DNA of 64,000 nucleotides from Epiperipatus broadwayi. Lineage: Eukaryota; Onychophora; Udeonychophora; Euonychophora; Peripatidae. This document shows positions 24,524 through 36,322 of the stretch, piece after piece. The position numbers and the translations under genes were made by a program. The notes under the pieces were generated by a model. That model did not search any database. It saw only the letters and a program-made list of their open reading frames with translations, and was not told the DNA's origin. Position 1 is the stretch's first letter; each line of letters begins with the position of its first letter. Location of the stretch: positions 310,001 to 374,000 of the forward strand of contig JAQFVV010000153.1 of NCBI GenBank assembly GCA_028023455.1, written 5' to 3'.

Positions 24524-25237
24524 AAAATGTAAATATCTTCGAAATTATGGTAAATAACAAAATAAATTTCAATATAAACTTTAATCAATAGTAGTACTTT
24601 CAGTTATATTCATAATCATTTTCAGCCAAACTGACTTAATTTCAGAATGGAGTAAAACAGCATCAACCAGAAACCACATGTCAATTTATATATCCCATTC
24701 TTAATATCGGCTCGTTGTTTGTTTATTATCATATTTTAATAATGATTAATAAAAATTGCCTCTTTAATTTTTCTTTTGTTATTATTTCTTTCTTGATTTA
24801 AAATTTTAAGTATTTTCATATCAAAATCAAATTTACATTTCCAATTTGTATCATGATCACAAAATACTGATGAATCATTTACAGAATGATTGTTTTATGA
24901 TCATGATAGAAACTGTAAATATAAATTTCTTTTGATATGGAAATAATTAAGATTTTAAATCTAGAAATAATGAAAACAGAAAAATTAAGAAGACAATTTT
25001 TATTAATCATTATAAAAATACAATAATAAACAGGCAGTCAGGGAATATTAGGATTAGTGAATTATAAGACATGAAATCGATATGTGGTTTCCAGTTGATG
25101 TTGTTTTACTCCATTTTAAAATTAAGTTAGTTTGGTTGAAAATGACTATGAATATAATTGAAAGTACTACTATTGATTAAAGTTTATATTGAAATTTATT
25201 TTGTTATTTACTGTTATTTGGAAGATATTTACATTTT
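24524..25237. repeat. Fold-back element, about 714 bp
   Basis: Arms of about 350 bp. The outer block AAAATGTAAATATCTTC faces GAAGATATTTACATTTT. Inside, AAATTTCAATATAAACTTTA, AGTAGTACTTTCA, TGGAGTAAAACA and AACCACAT blocks all have their complements in reverse order. The centre is near 24880 (ATCATGATCACAAAA). Differences between arms are frequent, so it is old. No transposase frame. Confidence 0.85.
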
Positions 25238-25239
25238 AT

Positions 25240-26190
25240 TATATATACAATAATAATATGCAGTCCATGAAAGTAAGAGAAATATTTCTTCTTCTTAATA
25301 TAATTACTCTTTAATAACATTTTCAAAATATAATATTTTATAAATTTTTCTTAACTTTTTTTTTAATGAAACAGGACAAAATAAGCATTTATTTATTCTA
25401 AATTATATTTAATAATAACATATGTGTTGCTTCAGAAAGTTATGTTTCTATAATATATTCTAGCACTGTTATGTTGATTATTTCTGTCACATGTATAAGT
25501 ATTGGAGTAAACAATTTTTTGAAATAAATCCACACAGTAATAGGAAATTTGCTAATGTGGTATGACAGTAGTTCAAAGAAATTCATAAATAGTCTACCCA
25601 GTATTTTGAATCTTTGCCCAAATGAATTATGTACAAAGTAATGATTGTTTCCCATTAAATAATTTAATGAAGATAATTAATAAGAACTTATTCAAAAATA
25701 CAATTCATATTGTTTTTAAATATGTATATCTAAAAAAAATATCAATATTAAATATGCATCAAAATATCCAAACATATTTTTGTATTGCATTTGGAAGGGG
25801 GGGGGTTCATATTATATTAGATATTTTATTTTAAAATATTTCATATATTTGTTTATATTTGATTTAATTTTTTTCGCAAATATTTCATATATTTGTTTAT
25901 ATTTGATTTAATTTTTTTCTTGCTGTATATATGTTATTGTTGAGGATTAACAAATAAACTTGTATAAATGTGTTACATTATAAGCATATGGAAAGGTTGT
26001 AATATAATTTACTAGGAAACATTTATAAAAGAAGAAATCAAAGATTTTATAAAAAAAGAAATATTGACTTAACACATTTTTAGGCAGTCATGGTTAAAAA
26101 CATGATGGACTTTGATGGACTTTCCATCATTCAAATCCCGACAATTTTAGACGGAAAATAAAGATTTTTATGTCAATCGAAAGATTATAC
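25240..26190. repeat. AT-rich DNA with a 44-bp tandem duplication
   Basis: 25834-25877 and 25878-25919 are a direct duplication (AAATATTTCATATATTTG and onward). A run of ten G lies at 25796-25805. Two low-complexity frames overlap around 25440-25834. The minus one shares a FELLSY phrase with a minus frame at 58024-58218, which I could not interpret. Confidence 0.5.
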
Positions 26191-26194
26191 AAAG

Positions 26195-26815
26195 TTCCAT
26201 AACATGCTGCCCTTTCATGAATTATTTTGCAAGTAAAAAATCAATAAACCTGTCAGTTAAGGTTAAACAAAGAAGGGAGGTGGACTTATCTGGACTTATC
26301 TTAGATCTGATTGGCTAATAAATTTTGACAACAAAGAAAATCTCTTATCAAAAATGAAATCGCTTCAATTTCTTTTGTTTTATTTTGAAAGCGATAAACA
26401 AATGTTTTAGACTATTCTAAAAGGTTTTTTTAACATTTTATAAATTATTTTGAGAAAATATGCTAAAAAATAAAATTATTTTTAAAAAAATAGTTAAGAG
26501 TTTAGCAAAAATTATTTATTTTAAGAACTGTAAAAAAATAACTGACATCACAAAATGTCAGCAACACTTTTTATTGGTGAATAACGTTCATTTAAAGATT
26601 TGCGGTATTGAGTTTTTTTAAAATTATAAACAAATATTTATTTTTGAAAAAACTTTCATTAACTTTCATAACATGACAAATTATTAATATACTTTTTACA
26701 AATGAAACTAAAATGAATATCATATTAAAAGATAAATATATTTTGTCAATTGAGTTTGTAACTTGGCCAATTAAACGTTTAAAGATTTTTCCTCACCCAG
26801 CCAATAAAATAATCA
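26195..26815 (+). repeat. Long dispersed repeat, copy 1
   Basis: Shares ordered blocks with 27970-28810: TTGCAAGTAAAAAATCAATA, a GATTGGCTAATA-type block, AAATATGCTAAAAAATA, TTTTTGAAAAAACTTTC, AATATACTTTTT.AAA.GAAAC and TTGGCCAATTAAA. Both lie on the plus strand about 1.8 kb apart. No protein domain. Class unknown. Confidence 0.7.
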
Positions 26816-27046
26816 GCAATAAAGAGGTTAATTTGTAATTATATAAATTAATTTATAAATAAAGACTTAATCCCACCCACCCCCAAAAGAAAAGGAATTA
26901 TCCCTTCTTTTCCCTCTGTAGACTCAATCATTTGCTTCTGACATATAAATAATCTTGGATGCATGCAAGCTCTATTTATGATGAATATCTTGTTTGAAAC
27001 TTACATCTATCCATGTTTGTTTATTCATTAAAAACAAGCCAACACT

Positions 27047-27150
27047 TAGACAATCCTAATATCAATAACAATCAAGAATTTTAAACTGTTGTCAAGATAA
27101 TTTTCTTGTATCAATAAAGGTGGAAATATATTTCTAATGTATTCATTTTA
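27047..27150 (+). repeat. Dispersed repeat shared with 5788-5893
   Basis: Second copy of the short unclassified repeat at 5788-5893, with CCAACACTTAGACAATCC and AATATCAATAACAATCAAG. Confidence 0.6.
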
Positions 27151-27194
27151 ATAATAGTTAAGGGAGTAGAAATATTGAATGCCATATATATATA

Positions 27195-27432
27195 ATCAAT
27201 AGATGGAGCTTTACCAAGACCTCCCAACAAGCGTATTCTGTTTACATAAACGTCAGAGTCAATATTCACTGTCTCTTTCATTTTGCTCCACCCTCAGATC
27301 CCTTCACTGATGAGAGCAAATCAGCTGATCTGAGGGTGGAGCAAAATGAAAGAGACAGTGAATATTGACTCTGACATTTATGTAAACAGAATACACTTGT
27401 TGGGAGGTCTTGGTAAAGCTCCATCTATTGAT
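27195..27432. repeat. Near-perfect palindrome, 106-bp arms
   Basis: 27195-27300 and 27327-27432 are reverse complements over 106 bp with only two mismatches, around a 26-bp loop. Both mismatches are CpG in the left arm (27232-27233 and 27251-27252) and CpA at the matching places in the right arm (A at 27395 and 27376). The high identity points to a young fold-back insertion or local inverted duplication. The flanks are AT repeats. Confidence 0.95.
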
Positions 27433-27661
27433 CATTAATACAAGCGATAACAGGTTTTTACATATATAAAACTTGTTTTTCTTTTTCATATATATATATA
27501 TATATATACATTATTACAATTTATTTTATGTTATTCAATTAGAATTTTATTAATATTTATTCTGTATTATTCCAATTATTTAATTATTATATATGATTTT
27601 TATGTTTTTATTTTGCACATATGCATGCGGTTTTTTTTTTTCATTTATTTTTTTAATATTA

Positions 27662-27860
27662 AAACAGGTAAAACTCTCTATACATATTGCCACTAAGTGC
27701 AAGCCAGAGTAATCAATGGATGCCAGAAGACTTGTGCATAAAATCCCCATCTAGTGCCTACTCACTAAATGGGGATTTTATGAACAATCCTTCTGGCATC
27801 CATTGATTACTCTGGCTTACTCTGAGTGGGAATATGTATAGAGAGTTTTGCCTGTTTTAA
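27662..27860. mobile_element. MITE with the ends of 19003-19543
   Basis: A fold-back of about 200 bp with ends CAGGTAAAACTCTCTATAC and GTATAGAGAGTTTTGCCTG. The arms pair through AGAGTAATCAATGGATGCC and its complement, and through AAAATCCCCATCTAGTG and CTAAATGGGGATTTT. Termini match the element inside the RTE LINE. The palindrome extends into flanking TTAAAA, so I cannot define the target duplication. Confidence 0.85.
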
Positions 27861-27969
27861 AACACTTTAATAGCCCGAAATGCATATTTGTGGTTGTCAC
27901 CTTTAGATTGCTCTAACTCTGCTATATTATGAGCTACAGTAGCCAATTTATGCTTGATTTAAAGCTTGG

Positions 27970-28810
27970 AGCATGGCCTGTAAGATGGTGCCCTCTCTTG
28001 AATTATTTTACAAGTAAAAAATCAATACTAGGAGTGTTTCAAGTTTACAAAAGAAGAAGGCCAGTTTTGATTGATTGGATAATCTATTCTCAATCTATTC
28101 TCAGTTCTTATTGGCTGATGATTCCGTTAAATATTTTTTCACCACTAAAATGAAAATATATGTTTTAGAGTGTTTTTTTTATTATGTTTCGTACATATTA
28201 TAAATAATTTTCATAAAATCTGCTAAAAATATAGTTATTTTACAAAAGTAGTAAGGTTTTATTAAAAAACTGTATACTTTACATGATTGTAAATTGAAAA
28301 AGAAACCAGCCTTAGCAGCCAAAGCAACAATTATGACATCTTGTCAAGAGTTTAGGTTGCTCCAAGCTGTTTATTTGATTTTTTAATGTTTTAGAATATT
28401 TTTCTGGCATTTATTTAAATATTATAATCTATTTTTGGTGTATTTTTTTAATAATATGCTGAAAATATAATTATTTTGAGAAAAACATTAAGATTTTTCC
28501 TAAAAAATTCTTAAAAAATTTGTAACGGCAAACCTGGAAGGAATATAAATGACGTTTAGATTGCTTGTAATTCACTCGTAATGTTTTCTTTGATTTTTCA
28601 GCTTTTGAATATTCTATAAAATACAAATAAAAATATATTTTTGAAAAAACATTCGTTTACTTTCCTAACATTACAAATAACTAATATACTTTTTGAAAAC
28701 GAAACTAAAATTAATATATATTAAAAGAGAAAATATTTGTATCAAAGAGTTTGTCACTTGACCAATTAAAACCAATTAAAAGTTTCAGAGTTTTACTTCA
28801 CTTGACCAAT
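27970..28810 (+). repeat. Long dispersed repeat, copy 2
   Basis: Matches 26195-26815 in order and orientation, with about 200 bp of extra sequence in the middle (the part with AGCCTTAGCAGCCAAAGCAA). Contains several ATTGG/CCAAT motifs. No gene product. Confidence 0.7.
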
Positions 28811-29290
28811 AACAAAAGTGATCCATGAAAGTAATAACAGTTAAGAGTAAGCATAAGAAATAATAATCTTTTAATATTATTGACAAATATATTAATAAAT
28901 TAGTTTTTTTTTTAATTGCAAAATTTCCCCCTCTTTTATTATATTTCTTCTGAGGTTTTAACTGACCAAAAGTCTTTTTTGGAATTAAAATGAGCATAAC
29001 ATTTTAACAATTGTTTCCTAATATTTTACAATAATAACTATAAAATAGTTATTTTTATATGGGAAATAAATTTCAGCTTTAATTAATAAAGATTGCTATC
29101 TAGACAATGTATTAAAAAATACTAACAGAGAGGGGGAGGGGAAAAATAAGTTAATTTATTAATAATGAAATTTTATTTGTAATTATATATTTCATATAGA
29201 TATATTTACAGCTGCATATGTACTTTAGTTTTCTTACTTTTTTGTAGGTAATAAATTTATTATTTCTTTTTTAAAGAACTAATTAGTCAC

Positions 29291-29364
<74 letters not shown>
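29291..29364 (+). repeat. (TTA)n microsatellite
   Basis: About 24 uninterrupted TTA/ATT units. Confidence 0.97.
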
Positions 29365-29671
29365 TTAACAGCAATTTTGCATGCTTTCTACTAAAAATTT
29401 TAGAAAATATAGATAATCTATATTTTAAATATATTTTCAAAAATAATATAATGCACTTATGACAGAAATCCTAAAACAGTTGATTGGTTCAGAATTAAAT
29501 GATAATATTAGAAAAAGAAAAATGTATTTGTAACATTATAAATTTATTATTTTACGCTACTGGACAGAAAATAATTTTTTTAATAAAGTCAAGAAAACTA
29601 ATAAATGTTAACATTTTTATTTGTCATATATGTATGCATGCATATATAGGTAATATTTTGAATACCTTAAA

Positions 29672-29898
29672 CTAGATGTAATTAGAAGGTTTTTGAATCC
29701 AGACTTTCAAGCTCTCTTCAATCAACCACTCCATCTTATACAACTAATATATATGTCCACATACATGTGAAAAAGGTAAATGATCTCCAATATATGTATA
29801 TTGAAGATCATTTATCTTTTTGATCATGTAAATCTGTTGTATAAGATAAAGTGGATGATGGACGGGAGCTTGAAAGTCTGGGTTCAAGTCCCCTCTAA

Positions 29899-29915
<17 letters not shown>
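29672..29915. repeat. Hammerhead repeat, copy B, fold-back without core
   Basis: Two inverted pieces of the hammerhead repeat 3' region meet near 29795. The left side reads in reverse (CAGACTTTCAAGCTCTCTTC, ACATACATGTGAAAAAGGTA). The right side reads forward (GAAGATCATTTATCTTTTTG, GGGAGCTTGAAAGTCTGGG). The ribozyme core itself is missing between the arms. An (AT)n tract follows. Confidence 0.75.
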
Positions 29916-29934
<19 letters not shown>

Positions 29935-30431
29935 TTAGATATATATATATATATATTATGTGTATATTAAAAAAAAAAAAATTTAAAAAGCTGCCCAATA
30001 TAATGGATTTTTTTGAAATTTCTGAACAATCCAATTTTGGGGCTACATCTTATTCCAGTATTTTTTTACTAAGACAAAATGTATATTTACGTTCTTTTGA
30101 ATATTTAAATTTTTATTTATTTTTATTACATGATGCATTTTAAAATTCAAAAAATTTAGAATGTGAAACATTCTAGAACTAAAGCATATTGGATTAAGAA
30201 TACTCAATTTTTTTAAGATATCCAAATATAGTTGGATCTTCTTATATTCGTAATAGATATGAAATGACTCTTATGAAAAAACTAGTTTTCATCATTATTA
30301 ATTGCCACTTGTAAATGAGTACAAGAAAATGAAAACAAAGAAAAACATAAAGTCTATAGAAGTAAACAGAGAGAGAAATTCAAATCAGAATTTCTGTTTA
30401 CTTATATATATATATATATATATTGTTTATA

Positions 30432-30690
30432 CTGAACTTAATGTAATTAGAAGGATTTGAATTCAGACTTTTAAGCTCTCTTCAGCTATCCAATTCATTT
30501 TATACAACCAATACACCTGATCACATACACCTGGATAAACTGATGAGTGCTGGTTCAGCATAAAATATGTATATTGGAGATCATTTATTTTTTACACATG
30601 TATGTGGTCATGTGTATCAGTTGTATAAGATATATTGGATAGCTGTAGGTAGCTTGAAAATCTGAGTTCAAATTTTTTCTAATTAATTAG
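30432..30690. repeat. Hammerhead repeat, copy C, arms flank the core
   Basis: Inverted arms (TTGAATTCAGACTTTTAAGC on the left and AGCTTGAAAATCTGAGTTC on the right) flank a central hammerhead-like segment at 30531-30590. That segment has CTGATGAG at 30540-30547 and the stem II loop GGTT, but the junction reads CATAAAA where the active form has CACGAAA, so core G12 is lost. The left edge GAACTTAATGTAATTAGAAGG is complementary to the right end of copy F at 41046-41225. Confidence 0.75.
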
Positions 30691-31136
30691 ATATTGATCA
30701 TATGATTGAACAAAGACACAATCTATTACCACTGTTTCTGATTGATATGGTAGGCACATGATAATTAAATCATATACTAACTTAGGTAATTGAAGACAAT
30801 AAAGTAAAAATAAATGAATATAAAATGAAAGAAAGAGTAAAGATTAAAAAATAAAAAGGTTTGTTTGTTCAAAACAGTACCTAGTCATTAATGACTAACT
30901 TTATGATAAATAATAAGTAAATAATAATAATATATTTTCAAATATTACAATATCTATCTTATAAATACATTCATTTTTTAAAACCAAATTTTATAACAGA
31001 AAATGTTTACATTAACAGAAATTATTTATGATTAATCAATATGATTTTAACTAACTACACCCTGAAATTTAGTTATAAAGAAATTATAAACTAATGTCAA
31101 TAGTTTTTGTTTTTCTATTTTTACTATCTTATTTAA

Positions 31137-31299
31137 AAGGGATTTGAACTCAGACTTTTAAGCTCCTTATAGCTATCTATCCACTCCATCTTATATAACT
31201 GAAACACATAATCACATACATGTAAAAAAGATAAATGATCTTCAATATATTATTTTGTGCTGAACTAGCACTCATCAGTTGGTCCAGATCATCATCTTC

Positions 31300-31379
<80 letters not shown>

Positions 31380-31585
31380 CAGTGCTCAGTTTATATATTA
31401 AAATAGAAAATCCTTATACTTTAATGAACGGACTGTAATTTTCTCTACCATCCAACTCTTCAGCCATCCATATCATTGAAAATCTAATGATGGAATATTC
31501 AAAGTCCTTGTTGATGCCAATATTGTTATCATAACCATGTTGACATTAAGTCTCTCTAACCCCTTACATATAGGATCTATTATTA
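31137..31585 (-). repeat. Hammerhead repeat, copy D
   Basis: Minus-strand unit of about 450 bp. Read in reverse it has the 3' blocks (AAAAGTCTGAGTTCAAATCC) and the hammerhead at 31231-31297 (CTGATGAG with a GCAC end, but CACAAAA instead of CACGAAA). It also holds the 5' blocks AACTGAGCACTG-like, TTGGATGGTAGAG and AACATGGTTATGAT. An (AT)n expansion of about 70 bp sits just upstream of the ribozyme, where other copies have a short AT run. Confidence 0.8.
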
Positions 31586-31819
31586 TTGTTGTTTTTTATT
31601 ATTATGTGAACATTACTGGACTGAGTAATCTGAAAATGAAGACTGTATTCCAAATGCAATTTTTATGCATTATAATTTTAAATACAGTTTTTGATCTATT
31701 AGTTAGATACATAAATAATTTATATATAAAACTACTCTCAATCCAATTCATTGCTGACAAGTGTTTTTGCATAAAAACATTTAAATTTGAAAGATTACTT
31801 ATATTTTAAAGTATTTAAA

Positions 31820-34284
31820 TTTAGAAATAACAAATCAGGATTCAAAATAAATATATTGATCTTAAATGTATGCGTGTTGAAGTGATAGAATCAGATTTAA
31901 CATATTGCATTAATAATGTTTCCACTTATTTAAGCACTTTTATTGTTCTTGCAGTTCATTTTTATAGTCTTTTTTAAAAACTAAGCCATGACTAATGCCT
32001 TATTTAATATTTATTCTCAGATACAAAGGTGACAAGTTTAAACTTCTGTTTTCTTTTTCTATCTTTACTTTTGTTTATCAAGAAAGCTTTAGTAATATGA
32101 AAATATTTTATTCCAGAGCTTTTCCTGACTAATGATTTTTTCATATTAAAAAAGTTATATAATAATAAATTAGCAATATATCCCTTACATCCACAATATA
32201 TGCTGTTTTATATTTAAATATTTAATAATAACAATAGGTATTAATTTTAATATTTTACCTATATATTTACAATAAGTTCTGTATATTTATATTAAAATTT
32301 CAATTTTATAATTTTAAAGAATGCATATTTTTTTCACTTATTTGTCATAACATTCTTATGCCTATTTTATAACATTTAGTTATCGGGATTTTTTAAGTAT
32401 ACACACTAGCTTTAATAACATTTGTGTAATCTAATAGTTGACTTGATATTTAAAAAAGTAGTAATTAAAGTGTGTATGCATTTTTTTTCACAAACAATTT
32501 TTAGGATGAAATAAAAGTCAAATACTATTTGATCAGTTGGGCCACTAGTCTCCTGTAATTCAACTTGATAAACTAAAAAAGTCCCAAAAAATCTGCTTAT
32601 TTCAGTCAGACATTTTAATACATTTATTTTAGTGTGTTTATTTATTTTTCACTGAACTTTGTCTATATTTTTATAATTTATTTTTAAAATATGCATGTAT
32701 TAATATATTTAAGATTAAGTAAAAAATAATATTTAAATAAATCTCAAACTCATGCAAAATAATACAAGTTAATGATCATGGAAATTTTGTTTGGTTTAAA
32801 ACAGATTCTTAATTATTAATTGTTAATTTTATTGATACCCATCTTGCATAATTACAATGTATTCATAGAAATGTTATAAAATCTTCAAAATGCTATCTAT
32901 CAATTTTATAATTTTTCATTCATTTCTAGAGTGATAAAAACGTCAACCACCAGATGATACTTTGAAGTGTTTTTATCACTTCAACTTAGTACATTATTTA
33001 TAGTGTCATTAATTTGTTTAGTATTATATACATATAAATGTTTGTTTAATAAAAATGCTTTACTTCAAATGAAAAATATTATTCTGCATAATTTAAAACT
33101 ATGTCTCAATCCTTTTTTTTTTTTTTTTTTGGCATTCTTTAATTTTAAAAAATGCATTTAGAATGAATGCTGGTTAATCAAAAATAATAATTACATTTTA
33201 GAAATTATTGAGCTTTATTAACTCATTTATTTTAAATTTTGGGTGCTAAAAATACCTTTGTAATAAATATTTAAATTTTAATAAGGAGAAAAAATGGTTG
33301 AATAAAACTAAAATTATAAAAGATCATTTATTATAAAACATTTATATGGTTTCTTGTCATACAAGCAAGACAGATAATTAAATTGCTCATGATGTATATA
33401 ACTTTTTGATTAATGAAAATAATTAATAATTTGTTTTGTCAAAAACAAACTGGTTCTTTATTTTATTATTAGTATTATTTTTTATATATATTTAATCAGA
33501 GTGTGAGGACATTGTTTTTGAATATTTTTTATAAAAGTTTTCTTGTCGATTTCTCAAGATGCTGTTTTAATATAAGTAACCCCACCATCTTATTGAGATA
33601 AAAATGTTGATTTATATAACCTAATTTATTCACGGATCTTTTTTACTTTGACTATCTCCATCACTGAAGCAGTGATATTCTTTCTGGACTATGCTTTATA
33701 GTGTAAGCAATGCCATCTCATCCAGTATTTTCTTAGAAGATTGTAATCACAGATACAGATTGCTACATAAAGTGGCTATTAAGAATTATAATTTTTAGTT
33801 TGTTCTGTCTAGCTTTACCCATTTAATCATATGAATTTAGTTTCAGGGGTCATAATTTTAGCCAACATATATAATAATGTTCCTTTAAAAAATGTCCAAA
33901 CATTTAGTAATCATCCTTTATAGCATTATAAATTACTGGGTTTTTATTTATCTTAGATATAGGATTTAAATTTTATTTAAATATGCATTATTCTTAATAC
34001 ATTAGTCTGAGACGTTTTTGTTTTAGCTGTTTACCTTTCCATTCATGTGCACAATCCCATATTTTTTGAAATTGCTTTTGCATACATAGCATTAGATATT
34101 GAAAAAAAATATCTATAATGTCATTAAGATGTTTCCTATTATCTATAATTAGTGGGTTTTTTTTTAATATTAATTTTAAAATGTGAATTCACAAGTTAGT
34201 AAAATCAGTATACAGATTTGGCCTTCAACTACTTAGATTAAATTGCAACATTAATTTTGTTTATCTACAATTATTGTTTGACTC

Positions 34285-34324
<40 letters not shown>

Positions 34325-35230
34325 AGTATAATTAAATTGAAACATTTAATACATATTAATGTTTGGAGCCAATGTTAATCTTCTATTTTAGTGAATATCT
34401 TATTAACTTATATATATATATTGAAATTTGTTTTCAATAGATTTTTAGAAATCATAATATTTCTCTAATTAAATTTTATTTTGTTATTGATAAAAAAGAA
34501 TAAATCAATTATTGAAGCTTTTTTTCAACATTCTTATCTTTTTCAAGACATTTGGAATTACAACGTTATCAAAATCTAAAAAAATAATCTTAGATACCAA
34601 ACATATATATATTAAAAATCAGATGCCCATTTATAGATCTTTTTTATAACATAAATAGTTTCTTGCCTGCCATTAAAAAATGCATCTGATATCTTTTACC
34701 CATAAAAATATTACTGACAATATATATATATATTGTATATAAATTTATCAATTTATTTAATTTATTATAAACAAATAATAAAATTGAATTAATGAAATAA
34801 TGTGAAAATATATGATTGCCAATAGAATGCAAAACCACTTAATTATAATCTTCAATGACTATTTAGGTTGTGGGAATTCTTTGTTATTGATGGTCATTGT
34901 AAAATTCCTAAGACAAATGAAAAAAATTCATATATGTAATAGTTTAAAATTTTTTAAAGCCATTAATTTTTATCTGCTAATATTTTGTAAAAATCAATGT
35001 ACATTCAATGAACAATTTGTCATAATTTACAACATGAGAGTAATATTTAGAGTTATCTATCATGTTATCATAAGTAAACAAGTAATTTTGAGTTGCCTAT
35101 TTGGAATAATTAATAAAACTTCAAACATTTTCCCTTTGTATTATTAATATAAAAGCAAGTATTAAACACTTTCTTCCAAAATAAGTTAAAATGTAAATAG
35201 TTTCAATATTCAAGAGATTAATAATCCAGA
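31820..35230. other. AT-rich DNA, no recognised feature
   Basis: No gene recognised over this long stretch. A (TG)n tract lies at 34298-34324. A 111-residue open frame at 34812-35147 matches no family I know and has the composition of random AT-rich DNA. Confidence 0.5.
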
Positions 35231-35231
35231 T

Positions 35232-35284
35232 ATCTGTAAAGCGCATGTGCCGTGGTTTAAGCTAAGTTGTTATTATAATTTTTT
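35232..35284 (-). repeat. Fragment of the 13-kb array unit
   Basis: CTGTAAAGCGCATGTGCCGTGG followed by TTTAAGCTAAGTTGTTATTA matches in orientation the inverted copies in the array at 13893-14395 (CTGTAAAGTGCATGTGC). Confidence 0.75.
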
Positions 35285-35786
35285 ACTTTATTTACAGGAA
35301 TAATATATAAAATCAACCACAGTAAGATCTTTTATTTTATTCAGTGTCTTCTGTCCAAAATTGATGGTGTTTTTAATTTTATCAATCCAAGTTATTAGTG
35401 ATGTGTTTTTTTATACAAGTTGTAAACATGTTCACTAAATATATAATTGAAAAAAAATATATAGTGTGTACAGAGTTTATAAATAATAAATACAGCTCAT
35501 GAAATTGAAAAGTTAATTAGAAATAAGTAAAGAATATGTATACATACATGTGTGTATACAGTAGTCACTTCTTATGATTATTCACCTTTATTAACAGTAT
35601 GTACTTTTTTAAATATATATATATATGTAACATATATAAATATATGTGTTATATATATATATACTTAATGAAAATGTGTATGACAAATATGTGTATAGGT
35701 ATGTGTACATTTTGTATATACATAGTGACTAAAAAATTAAAATATATAAAAAAGAATTTTTTAATATTTTTTCGTATTCAATTTAA

Positions 35787-35893
35787 TATTTTTTCTCATG
35801 TGTCATAGCATCAGCCGGGAAGCAAACCCGCTAACCCGGGACAACTGCTTGTAAAGCAACTGGTGCTGACCTCTCGACCACCAATGCTTGACA
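35787..35893 (-). mobile_element. Val-tRNA-derived SINE, minus copy
   Basis: Read in reverse: AGCATTGGTGGTCGAGAGG, GTTGCTTTACAAGCAG (Val-type anticodon arm), GTCCCGGGTTAGCGGG, TTTGCTTCCCGGCTGATGC, then TATGACACATGAGAAAA. It is the least decayed of the three copies in this family. The overlapping 76-residue frame is an artefact of the SINE. Confidence 0.88.
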
Positions 35894-35894
35894 A

Positions 35895-36286
35895 TTTAAT
35901 AATTTTTGAGTCATGAGTAATCGAAACCATCGTTATAAAGATCGAAAATATTGGCAGGCTACTTAGATGTTTTGCATGATAACAAAGTATTGAAATGTAA
36001 CTTAGATCAAAGAAAAGAATGAAAGTTTGTTGAAAATTCAAATTTTCAAAATAAAATTAAGTGAACGAAAAAATATTTGTGTGGCTGTTGTACAATATAA
36101 TTTAAAAATATCAAATAATGTACATTTGAAAAAGGCTAAATAATCCACAATAAACATCAGATTATGTAATATTTTAATCCGATGCAAAATTTTGAGGATA
36201 TATTTAAGAATAAGTTATAATTATAAACTGTTAACTGCAGAATTGTTTCTGGAATTAAAAAATAATAATTACATCTATCTATCTAA

Positions 36287-36322
<36 letters not shown>

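Noticed and set aside
25440-25655. Shared FELLSY phrase with the minus frame at 58024-58218
   Set aside because: Only a short stretch agrees and no family is known. It may be a distant repeat pair, but I cannot support a call.
26085-26150. Possible tRNA-like SINE head (GGCAGTCATGGTTAAAAACA, CATTCAAATCCC)
   Set aside because: Only a loose A box and B box with an irregular middle (a repeated TGATGGACTTT). Not enough to call a tRNA-derived element.
27307-27314. CTGATGAG in the loop of the palindrome, as in a hammerhead core
   Set aside because: No GAAA follows a pairing stem II, and no stem I can form with the flanks. It is a chance match.
30958-31080. Possible unique gene segment between copies C and D
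   Set aside because: AT-rich with no long frame and no conserved motif.
34812-35147. A 111-residue open frame
   Set aside because: No recognisable domain, composition typical of AT-rich random sequence, no splice or promoter context.
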